Shown here: piece after piece, positions 6,374 through 13,880 of the stretch | How the letters are laid out: every line of letters begins with the position of its first letter | Numbering within the stretch: position 1 is the first letter of the stretch | NCBI GenBank assembly: GCA_934215475.1 | Contig: CAKPZY010000038.1 | Span: forward strand, 1-15,534 | DNA from: an uncultured Ligilactobacillus sp. | GTDB lineage: Bacteria > Bacillota > Bacilli > Lactobacillales > Lactobacillaceae | DNA: 15,534 bases | Direction of reading: 5' to 3' | The notes under the pieces: model-generated | Database searches by the model: none | What the model saw: the letters and a program-made list of their open reading frames with translations, nothing else | Told to the model about the DNA's origin: nothing | Translations under genes and position numbers: made by a program

Positions 6374-7672
6374 ATGGCAAATAATGAAAAACATGGTAAA
6401 GAAATGCCGGTAAAAACGGCGGTTGGAGAAGTAACTAATGTTGCGGTTAAAGATGAAGAACAACCGAAGCTTCCTTGGAGCATTTCTTCAGCAATGTTCC
6501 TGGCTCCCCTCTGCTGGTATGGGCCAATTGGGTCTACTCGGAGTGTCTTAATTCCACAGTTGTTTAGCCAACTCGATCCAGTACATAAAGTTTGGGCTGT
6601 TGGAATCTTGGCAACCGTAGCGTCAATCACTGGAGCTGTTGCCAACCTGCTTTTTGGTGCATTTTCAGATGTGACTCGATCAAAATTTGGTAAAAGAAAG
6701 CCTTATATTATTGGAGGAACGATTGCTGTTGCAGCTTCATTGATCGCAATTGCAAACATTACATCAATTACTGCAATTATTTTTGTTTGGATTGTCGCGG
6801 CGGCAGCTGAAAATGCTATTGCGGCAGCAATTTATCCCCAGATTTCTGACCGTGTCGCTCCACATTGGCGCGGAACTGTGTCTACCTTTTACGGTGTCGG
6901 TTTTACAATTGCGCAGCAAGGATTCGCTTTGCTTGCTGCACAATTCTTAGGGAATGTTAAGTTTGGTATTTACTTTATGGCATTGACAACAGTTGTTTTA
7001 GCCATTATTCATGTTGCCTTGATTAAGGAAGGGTCCAATATGAATGAACCAAAAATTACCCTAAATAAGGAAACTCTGAAGAAATATTTCTTCTTCCCAA
7101 CTCATGATTCACGCGACTTCTATTTGGCTTTGTCAGGTAAGTTCTTCATGGTTATTGGCACAACGATCGTTACGACCTTCCAGTTATATATCTTTACTGA
7201 TTACATTGGTCAAGGAACAACAGGCGCTGGGCATTCCATTTCTATTTTCTCAAGTATTATGTTAATTATCGGTGTCTTCTTTGCTTTGATTGGTGGGCCA
7301 ATTGCCGATAAAGCTAAACGAGTTAAGATGCCAGTTGTACTAGCAACGTTTGCTTTAGGCTTTGCGGCTCTGTTTCCTTTGTTTATTGCTAAGCCATGGG
7401 CAATGTTTGTCTATGCTGTCATTGCTGCTTTTGGTAATGGTGTTTATAATTCAGTTGATGGTGCTTTAAATATGGATGTTTTGCCATCCTCCGATACTGC
7501 AGGCAAGGATTTGGGATTGATTAATCTTGCTAACACTTTGGGACAAATGATCGGGGCAATGTTTGCGTCAGCTGTCGTTGAGTCTTTTGGCTATCAGTCG
7601 ATTTTTATTTTCGCCGTGGCAATGGAAGTGCTTGGTGCAATTGCGATTGCTTCAATCAAGAGAGTTAAATAA
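6374..7672 (+). CDS. MFS / GPH-like sugar transporter, probably for glucuronides
   Basis: An integral membrane symporter of about 432 residues with roughly 12 hydrophobic segments. A hydrophilic N-terminus of about 35 residues precedes the first (SISSAMFLAPLCWYGP). The loop between segments 2 and 3 reads GAFSDVTRSKFGKRKPYIIGG (95-115), the D-x-T-R-S-x-x-G-K-R-x-P pattern of glycoside-pentoside-hexuronide and SUT-like carriers; segments 6 and 7 flank a charged central loop (about residues 216-255). It is the first gene of the operon with three glycosidases and uxaC, so an intact glucuronide, aldobiuronate or related conjugate is the likely cargo (inference). Two starts are possible: ATG 6374, or TTG 6371, which is better spaced (8 against 11 nt) from the strong GAGGAGG at 6356-6362. 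The protein differs by one residue. Confidence 0.85.
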   Translation: MANNEKHGKEMPVKTAVGEVTNVAVKDEEQPKLPWSISSAMFLAPLCWYGPIGSTRSVLIPQLFSQLDPVHKVWAVGILATVASITGAVANLLFGAFSDVTRSKFGKRKPYIIGGTIAVAASLIAIANITSITAIIFVWIVAAAAENAIAAAIYPQISDRVAPHWRGTVSTFYGVGFTIAQQGFALLAAQFLGNVKFGIYFMALTTVVLAIIHVALIKEGSNMNEPKITLNKETLKKYFFFPTHDSRDFYLALSGKFFMVIGTTIVTTFQLYIFTDYIGQGTTGAGHSISIFSSIMLIIGVFFALIGGPIADKAKRVKMPVVLATFALGFAALFPLFIAKPWAMFVYAVIAAFGNGVYNSVDGALNMDVLPSSDTAGKDLGLINLANTLGQMIGAMFASAVVESFGYQSIFIFAVAMEVLGAIAIASIKRVK

Positions 7673-7706
7673 GTAAATTAGTTATAGAAAAGGTGGTTTT
7701 ATATTA

Positions 7707-9275
7707 ATGTCTAGTTATTCAAAACAATTCAGTACAGAATTTTGGACAGAAACTTCTGGAGATTTGACTGCTAAACGAGATCATTTAGAAACACCGGTTC
7801 ATGATAAGAAAGTTAAAGAGAATGCAGCCAAAATTGTGATCGATCCTGCTGATAAACGACAAGATTGGATTGGTGCAGGCGCTGCAATCACTGATGCAGC
7901 TGCTTCATTAATTTGGAAACAAAGTAAGGAACAACGTAGTGCTTTACTGCATGAACTGTTCGATCCAGAAAAAGGCAGCTTTTCGACAATTCGGATTCCT
8001 CTTGGTTCTTGTGAGCCAGCCAGTCAGCCATACTATACTTATGATGATGTCCCTTTTGGTGAACATGATTCAAGTCTGTCCAAGTTTTCAATTGGTGAGG
8101 GCACTCCAGGGGCAGAGGATGCCACGAAAGATTTGAAATATGTTGTTCCAGTTGTCCAAGAAATTCTGGGAATCAATCCAGCAGTCAAAATTATGGCTTC
8201 ACCGTGGTCAGCTCCAGCTTGGATGAAGAATACTGGGGCCTTAAAAATGGGTGGTCATCTGCGTTTTGGTGAGTATACTGGCAATGGCTATGATCAAGTC
8301 AAAGACACTTTTGAAGGCGTTTATGCACAATATTTTGTGCGTTACCTTGAAGAGTACAAAAAATTGGGTATTTCGATTTATGCAATCACAATTCAAAATG
8401 AACCTTCGAATGCGGCTGCTTGGCCAGCAATGATCTGGAATGTTTCGGAATTGGCGGAGTTTGGTTACAAATACTTGCGTCCAGCTTTGAATCGTAGTTT
8501 TCCAGAAACTAAGCTTTATTTCTGGGATGGCAGCCTAAATGTCTTGAATGAGCCAATTTCAGATCACATTACTCAAGAACAGGCCGGTGCATTTGACGGC
8601 TTTGCGTTCCATACCTATGACGGACCGTATACTAGCTTGTTTAAGGCTAGTCGAAGTTTTCCTCACTGGACTTTAGCAATGACTGAACGACGTTGCATGA
8701 TCGAAGAGACTCCCGAGGATGCCTCGCATATCATGTTCGGCTTGATCGGTAATTGGCTGGTTCGCAATGGCCTAGGAATGATCAATCTGTGGAATATGGC
8801 CTTAGATGAGCGCGGCTTACCGAACATGGTTGGTTCTACCGGTCGGCGCGGAGTGGTCACTATTGACCACAAGACGGGTAAAGTTCAACGTAATTTGGAA
8901 TACTATATGCTCAGAAACTTTGGTCAAGATGTTGTACCTGGATCAACCGTGATTGGATCAACTAACTATACCCAAGATGGATATACAGGTGGCTTGGGTT
9001 CAGTTTCCTTCTTGGGACCAGACGGCTCGATTGCAGCCCATATTTTCAATCCAAAGGGCGCACCGTTAGAGGCTGCAATTACAATTAATGGTCAGGAAAA
9101 GACTTGGCAGCACGTTACTGTTCCTGCGTGGGGAACCGTGACCTTGCATAAGGCATATGGTGAGGTTAACGAAAGTTCACCAAGAGCAGATGAAGAGTTT
9201 GCATTAAACCCATATCCAGCAGCTTTGGCAGATGACGAAGCTCCTGGTAAAGGTGTTAACAAGAATAAGAAGTAA
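7707..9275 (+). CDS. Cytoplasmic glycoside hydrolase family 30 enzyme, possible beta-glucuronidase
   Basis: A 522-residue retaining glycosidase of clan GH-A with no signal peptide, so it acts on imported substrate. GH30 hallmarks: GAGAAITDAAA (56-66), TIRIPLGSCE (94-103), SPWSAPAWMKNTG (165-177), acid/base E232 in TIQNEPS, FHTYDGPY (301-308), nucleophile E327 in AMTERRC, and NLWNMALDERGLPN near 360-374. A C-terminal beta-domain follows, ending in a charged 30-residue tail. GH30 members are glucosylceramidases, xylosidases, beta-1,6-glucanases and others. A GH30 beta-glucuronidase active on baicalin has been described from Lactobacillus brevis, which fits this glucuronate operon. Specificity here is inferred from context. 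It follows the transporter by 34 nt; ATG 7707 has AGGTGG 10 nt upstream. Homology-only names such as glucosylceramidase would mislead. Confidence 0.85.
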   Translation: MSSYSKQFSTEFWTETSGDLTAKRDHLETPVHDKKVKENAAKIVIDPADKRQDWIGAGAAITDAAASLIWKQSKEQRSALLHELFDPEKGSFSTIRIPLGSCEPASQPYYTYDDVPFGEHDSSLSKFSIGEGTPGAEDATKDLKYVVPVVQEILGINPAVKIMASPWSAPAWMKNTGALKMGGHLRFGEYTGNGYDQVKDTFEGVYAQYFVRYLEEYKKLGISIYAITIQNEPSNAAAWPAMIWNVSELAEFGYKYLRPALNRSFPETKLYFWDGSLNVLNEPISDHITQEQAGAFDGFAFHTYDGPYTSLFKASRSFPHWTLAMTERRCMIEETPEDASHIMFGLIGNWLVRNGLGMINLWNMALDERGLPNMVGSTGRRGVVTIDHKTGKVQRNLEYYMLRNFGQDVVPGSTVIGSTNYTQDGYTGGLGSVSFLGPDGSIAAHIFNPKGAPLEAAITINGQEKTWQHVTVPAWGTVTLHKAYGEVNESSPRADEEFALNPYPAALADDEAPGKGVNKNKK

Positions 9276-9331
9276 GTGATACAGAATAAAAAATCGAATA
9301 TGGCGGGCCAAATTGGAACGCTGATAAATGA

Positions 9332-9378
9332 ACTGTTCTGTAGTAGATACCGATCTTTCTTTTCGTCAGAACGATAGT
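9332..9378 (+). promoter_or_regulatory. Possible leader hairpin upstream of the internal terminator
   Basis: GTTCTG (9335-9340) is complementary to CAGAAC (9367-9372), extended by ACT/AGT with a 3-nt bulge. The left arm can alternatively pair with 9389-9398, part of the terminator stem (10 consecutive pairs, 4 of them G-U). This is compatible with an attenuation or antitermination switch, but it was found by eye and no regulator-binding motif is recognised. Confidence 0.3.
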
Positions 9379-9379
9379 C

Positions 9380-9424
9380 AAACAAACGGCTACGGGATTT
9401 CCGTAGCCGTTTGTTTAATTTTTT
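9380..9424 (+). terminator. Strong intrinsic terminator inside the operon, between GH30 and GH2 genes
   Basis: A perfect 16-bp stem (9380-9395 with 9401-9416), a 5-nt GATTT loop, then AATTTTTTG. The T-run ends exactly at the GAGGAGG ribosome binding site (9425-9431) of the GH2 gene. No convincing promoter is seen between the two genes (9276-9440), so expression of GH2, the GH59-like gene and uxaC would depend on read-through or regulated antitermination. Confidence 0.88.
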
Positions 9425-9440
9425 GAGGAGGAACTTTTTA

Positions 9441-11255
9441 ATGGAAAATGAATTACTTTATCCAGTAAATAACAAATATCGGAGAGCTGTTTCTTTAGAT
9501 GGATTATGGAATTTTAAGTTTGATCCGCATAATATTGGAGAAACGAAAAACTGGCAAAACGGTTTGAGCGACGCAATTGAGATGCCAGTTCCTGCTAGTT
9601 TCAATGATTTTTTTACTGATAAGAATTCACGTGAATATGTTGGAGATTTTTGGTATTCACGCAAATTTTTTATTCCATCTGAGTGGAAGCAACGCTTTGT
9701 TGGTCTGCGTTTTGACGCAGCTACTCATCGTGCAGCGGTTTTTGTGAACGGTCAGGAGATCAGGAAGCATGAAGGGGGGTTCTTACCTTTCGTTGCCGAT
9801 ATCAGTAAAGCAGTCAAATTTGGTGAAGAAAATGTTGTTACCGTCAAAATTAACAACGAGTTGCACCGAGATAAGCTTCCTGCAGGTGACACCTTAACTT
9901 TAAAAAATGGCAAAAAGATTGCTAAACCTTTCTTTGATTTCTTTAATTACTCAGGCTTGAACCGCAGTGTGCATTTATTGGCACTCCCACCAAAACGAGT
10001 ACTTGATTACTCTGTGAACACCAAAGAGGTTTCAGGGGACAGCGCGACAGTTGAATACACGGCCACGGCACCTGCTGGCACAGACGCAAAGGTTGTTTTG
10101 TTAGATGCCGCAGGCCAAAAGGTTGCTGCAAGTGATGGTTTGAGCGGGAGTCTGCAGGTTGAAAAACCTGAACTTTGGGAAATCGGTCAAGGTTATTTAT
10201 ATACAGTGAAGGTTTCTTTATTAGATGATGGACAAGTAGTTGATGAATATCAAGATAGAGTGGGGATTCGGAAACTCGAGATCAAAGGGCATGAAATCTT
10301 ATTAAACGGCAAATCGGTCTACATGCGTGGCTTTGGGAGACATGAGGACAGCAACTTTGCTGGACGAGGCTTTGACTTGAAAGTTGAAAAAAGAGATCTT
10401 TCATTGATGAAATGGATGGGAGCCAACTCTTATCGCACCTCACATTATCCTTATGATGAGCAGGCATATCAAATGGCTGACCAAGCAGGGATCCTAATTA
10501 TTGATGAAGTTCCGGCCGTTGGTTTTAAGATGGCTGCTGCTGGTTTCTTAGGCGGACTCGATCAGAACTTCTTTGACGGCGAATGGTTAGATGATCTTTA
10601 CAAATCGCATATTGACCAAATCAAAGATTTGATCAAACGTGATAAAAACCATCCAAGCGTTGTTGCTTGGAGTTTCTTTAATGAGCCGGACACATCGACT
10701 GAAAAGTGCCTGCCATACTTTAAGAAGATTTTTAGCGCAACTGAGAGTTTGGACCCGCAAAAACGGCCACGAACATTTACTCTGAATGAAGATGACACAT
10801 ATGAAACCTCCTATGCCCTCGATTTTCCAGATATTTATTTGCTTAACAGATATCCAGGCTGGTATCACAAGTGGGGTTATGAGATTTCTGACGGCGAAGC
10901 ATATTTGCGTGATGAGTTGGATCAATGGCAGAACTCTAACATTGACAAACCAGTGATCTTTTCTGAATATGGTGCCGACACTAAAGCCGGGTTGCACAAG
11001 CTTCCTTCAGTGATGTGGTCTGAAGAGTACCAGGTAGAGCTATTAGAGATGTTCAACCGAGTATTTGACAGCTACCCGTTTATTCGTGGTGAGCAAGTTT
11101 GGAATTTGGCTGACTTCCAGACTGTTGAAGGAAATCAACGCGTTGACGGCAACAAAAAAGGGATCTTTACACGTGAGCGTCAACCTAAAGCTTCCGCCTT
11201 TTACTTAAGGAATAGATGGCACAAATTACCGTTAGATCATAAGTCAAATGAATAA
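9441..11255 (+). CDS. uidA: Beta-glucuronidase, glycoside hydrolase family 2
   Basis: Hydrolyses beta-D-glucuronides to D-glucuronate and aglycone in the cytoplasm. The 604 residues are almost the length of E. coli GUS (603). Order: sugar-binding jelly-roll (about 10-185), immunoglobulin-like domain (about 186-280), TIM barrel (about 281-600). Acid/base E415 in SFFNEPD, nucleophile E509 in VIFSEYGAD, and the N571-x-K573 pair in GNKKGIFTR that reads the substrate carboxylate separates glucuronidases from galactosidases. NLADFQT (555-561) is typical. The active-site loop after AVGF (KMAAAGFLGGLDQNFF and on) is nearly as long as the E. coli loop 1, suggesting small conjugates. ATG 9441 is chosen because GAGGAGG (9425-9431) is 9 nt upstream; the longer frame from TTG 9411 begins inside the terminator stem. 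Confidence 0.95.
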   Translation: MENELLYPVNNKYRRAVSLDGLWNFKFDPHNIGETKNWQNGLSDAIEMPVPASFNDFFTDKNSREYVGDFWYSRKFFIPSEWKQRFVGLRFDAATHRAAVFVNGQEIRKHEGGFLPFVADISKAVKFGEENVVTVKINNELHRDKLPAGDTLTLKNGKKIAKPFFDFFNYSGLNRSVHLLALPPKRVLDYSVNTKEVSGDSATVEYTATAPAGTDAKVVLLDAAGQKVAASDGLSGSLQVEKPELWEIGQGYLYTVKVSLLDDGQVVDEYQDRVGIRKLEIKGHEILLNGKSVYMRGFGRHEDSNFAGRGFDLKVEKRDLSLMKWMGANSYRTSHYPYDEQAYQMADQAGILIIDEVPAVGFKMAAAGFLGGLDQNFFDGEWLDDLYKSHIDQIKDLIKRDKNHPSVVAWSFFNEPDTSTEKCLPYFKKIFSATESLDPQKRPRTFTLNEDDTYETSYALDFPDIYLLNRYPGWYHKWGYEISDGEAYLRDELDQWQNSNIDKPVIFSEYGADTKAGLHKLPSVMWSEEYQVELLEMFNRVFDSYPFIRGEQVWNLADFQTVEGNQRVDGNKKGIFTRERQPKASAFYLRNRWHKLPLDHKSNE

Positions 11256-11273
11256 CGGGAAAGAAGGCTAAGT

Positions 11274-13814
11274 ATGAGTGAATCTCAAGTTCTAATTGAC
11301 GGTGCCACACTTGATGTCGGCGCTGATGAAGCCAATACTTTTAAAGGTTTTGGATATATCAGCTGCAATAACTCTTCGCGACTTTTGCTAGATTACAAAG
11401 CAGAGCACCCTAATGTTTATCGGCAAATTCTAATTACATTGTTTGGCGGGGAATACCCGGTTTTGCGAATGCTTAAGGTCGAAATGGGTGATGACGCGAA
11501 TACTTCATCTGGGACTGAACCAGCAACAATGCGCTCAGCGGAAGAAAAAGCTAACGTTTCTCGTGGTGCCGGTTTCCAAATTATTGCGGATGCCAAGAAA
11601 ATCCAGCCGGCATTGAAAACGGCGATTTTACGTTGGGGAGAACCTGGTTGGCTCAAGGATCAGTGGAAGAACGTTAAAAGTGACGATCCAGACCATTTAG
11701 TGCCAGCAAGTGCTTTTGAGCCAATGTATCAGTGGTATAAGCAGACAATCATTGCGGCATACCAAAGATATGGGTACCTAATTGACTATATTGATCCTGA
11801 CCGCAATGAAAACACTAAGCCCATGTTGACGTGGATCAAGTGGTTCAGCCAACGAATAAAAAATGATCAAAGCGGGTTTCCAACAGATTTTCCAGTCGGA
11901 GAATACCAGCACATAAAAATCATTGCTGCTGACCAAAATTATGAAACTAATTTTGGAGATTACATGGTGGAGCAAGAAAATCTCCGAGAATTAGTGGATG
12001 CAGTTGGGTATCATTATAATACTGATGATGGACCGCAAAAGCCGTTTACTGAGCTGGCTGATCACAGAGGACGTGAAGTTTGGTACAGTGAGGGCGTTGC
12101 TCCAATGGAACAAGCTAAGTACCGAGTGCGCGCTTCGGCAAAAACCAGTATTGGCGGACCGGGCAGCAGCTTAGATGTGGCCAACCGGGTCATTAAAGGA
12201 TATTTTAAATCTCGCAGGAGTCTCTATCTTTTCCAGCCGGCTGTGTCAGCATTTTATCCGGGTGTCAATTATACCCATAAGGAATTAATAGCCGCTCAAC
12301 GGCCGTGGTCTGGTTATTTTGAGGCAGATAATGTCGGCCTGCAAGTGATCAAACACTTTACCGACTTTGCGGTGACTGGCTGGCGGGATAATGATGCCTG
12401 GCGCTACTTGAAATCTGCTTGCTACAGTGGTGTGGGTGGTACGGAAAACTTAGATCATGATACAGACAAATCAAGTTACCTGACACTTGTAGCACCAGAT
12501 AAAAATAACTTTTCATTCGTGGCTGTTAACGATAGTGCGACACCACGAAAGTATCAGGTTGCAGTTAAAAATTTGAAATTGGCTGATGCTCAGATCGAGA
12601 TTTGGACGACTTGCGGGCCAAAAGCAGGCGAAACTTACGATGCTGAAGTAAAAATGGTGACCGCTGGTCAAATTGATCCTGCTGGAAACTTTACTTGTGA
12701 AGTGCCTGCTTATGGGATAGTGACTGTGACGACGCTAATACGCAGCCAAGACCCGACGGCAGCATATCAGAAATTGGTCAGTCCAGATGATGAGGTGCTA
12801 GGATCAAATCGTAACGATGAATTCTTGTATCATGACGATTTTGAGTATTCCGCTGATTGTGTTGAACAAAGAGGCGGGACGCCACGTTATACAACAGACC
12901 AAGGCGGTGCTTTTGAAGTGGTCAAAAATGATGAAGAAGGCTATGTATTACAGCAAATGATCACCGAAAAAGAGCGGGCGCTTGACTGGGAGTATTCTTT
13001 TGCACCTAATCTGACCGTAGGTGATGATCAGTGGAGCGATTACGAGGTTGAGACGGTATTTAAGTTTGATCAAAAAACTGTGCAAAACTCGGCTGACGGA
13101 AATTATTTTGCCATTGGTCTGCGGTCGATCACAGATATTAAAGGAAGACTGCAAAGCGCTCCTTATGTCCTGAAGCTGGACAACAATGGTCATTATGAAT
13201 TGATCATAAAAGATCGGGTCGTTGATTATGATTATGTGAACCTTCTAGATTTAGAACGGTGGCATTCTTTAAAGTTTAAAGTAGTTGGGCCAGAGCTAAC
13301 GGGATATTTGGATGGGAAAGAGTTGTTAACCTATGTTGACAATGATAACCCAACCTATTCTGGAAGAGTGAAGCTGGGAACGGGCTATTACCATACGCAA
13401 GTTAAATCTTTGAGCGTGAGGAAGGTTTCCGGCGGTTCTTATGTCCAGCAACGAATTGATGATTCTGAGCAGGCAATTACCTATGAAGGTGAACGGGACC
13501 ACGTTGAAGGAATCAGAAATAGTGTCTGGAACAGGTCGCTAACGACTTGTGGGAAAGACGGGCAATTCAGTTTTAAATTCGAAGGAACAGGATTTAATTT
13601 AGTCGGTAAGCAGGAACAAGAAAGCAAGTTGGTAGTGTTCATTGATGGCAGCAGGCAGCGCGATAGTGTGATTGAACCACAGACAGGTGGAGACCGGCAA
13701 ACAAATGTGCATATTTCTGAGTTATGTGCTGGTCAACATAAAGTGACGATCAAGGTGGCTGCAGGAAAATATATTCTTGATGCGGTAGAAATATTAGCAA
13801 ATTTGGATAAATGA
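11274..13814 (+). CDS. GH59-like (galactosylceramidase-family) glycosidase with extra C-terminal carbohydrate-binding-type module
   Basis: An 846-residue protein resembling animal galactocerebrosidase (GALC) along most of its length. A TIM barrel and interleaved beta-sandwich (about 22-505) include GFGYISCNNSSRLL (25-38), LKVEMGDDANTSSGTEP (67-83), RWGEPGWL (120-127), probable acid/base E179 in DPDRNEN, IIAADQNYE (216-224) and probable nucleophile E273 in VWYSEG. A lectin-like jelly-roll (about 519-722) resembles the GALC C-terminal domain. Residues 735-846 form an additional beta-rich module (EGTGFNLVG, VVFIDG, LDAVEIL) absent from GALC. There is no signal peptide, so it is cytoplasmic. It lies 18 nt after the beta-glucuronidase gene, with AGAAGG 6 nt before ATG 11274. 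Basic residues K312, R314 and R315 lie where GALC has an uncharged segment, which might favour an acidic sugar (inference). The family call is good; the substrate is unknown. Confidence 0.8.
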   Translation: MSESQVLIDGATLDVGADEANTFKGFGYISCNNSSRLLLDYKAEHPNVYRQILITLFGGEYPVLRMLKVEMGDDANTSSGTEPATMRSAEEKANVSRGAGFQIIADAKKIQPALKTAILRWGEPGWLKDQWKNVKSDDPDHLVPASAFEPMYQWYKQTIIAAYQRYGYLIDYIDPDRNENTKPMLTWIKWFSQRIKNDQSGFPTDFPVGEYQHIKIIAADQNYETNFGDYMVEQENLRELVDAVGYHYNTDDGPQKPFTELADHRGREVWYSEGVAPMEQAKYRVRASAKTSIGGPGSSLDVANRVIKGYFKSRRSLYLFQPAVSAFYPGVNYTHKELIAAQRPWSGYFEADNVGLQVIKHFTDFAVTGWRDNDAWRYLKSACYSGVGGTENLDHDTDKSSYLTLVAPDKNNFSFVAVNDSATPRKYQVAVKNLKLADAQIEIWTTCGPKAGETYDAEVKMVTAGQIDPAGNFTCEVPAYGIVTVTTLIRSQDPTAAYQKLVSPDDEVLGSNRNDEFLYHDDFEYSADCVEQRGGTPRYTTDQGGAFEVVKNDEEGYVLQQMITEKERALDWEYSFAPNLTVGDDQWSDYEVETVFKFDQKTVQNSADGNYFAIGLRSITDIKGRLQSAPYVLKLDNNGHYELIIKDRVVDYDYVNLLDLERWHSLKFKVVGPELTGYLDGKELLTYVDNDNPTYSGRVKLGTGYYHTQVKSLSVRKVSGGSYVQQRIDDSEQAITYEGERDHVEGIRNSVWNRSLTTCGKDGQFSFKFEGTGFNLVGKQEQESKLVVFIDGSRQRDSVIEPQTGGDRQTNVHISELCAGQHKVTIKVAAGKYILDAVEILANLDK

Positions 13815-13880
13815 AACTAGAACTGTCCTGAAGAATCAGAATTTTGATATAACGCAACTAAAAATAAAAGGAGCATGAAA

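Noticed and set aside
9411..9440. Longer GH2 frame starting at TTG 9411
   Set aside because: The added residues are encoded by the terminator stem and T-run, and GAGGAGG at 9425-9431 is correctly placed only for ATG 9441.
10587..10997. Minus-strand open frame of 136 codons inside the GH2 gene
   Set aside because: It lies antisense to the conserved catalytic region of beta-glucuronidase and shows no recognisable motif; it is a shadow of the real gene.
7707..13814. A glycosphingolipid-degrading system, suggested by GH30 (GBA-like) and GH59 (GALC-like) proteins
   Set aside because: No enzyme is secreted, no ceramidase or lipid transporter is present, and all neighbours handle glucuronate and soluble sugars.
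13875..13880. ATG 13875 as the uxaC start
   Set aside because: It lies 1 nt after the AAGGAG ribosome binding site. ATG 13881 has 7-nt spacing and gives the family-standard 470 residues.
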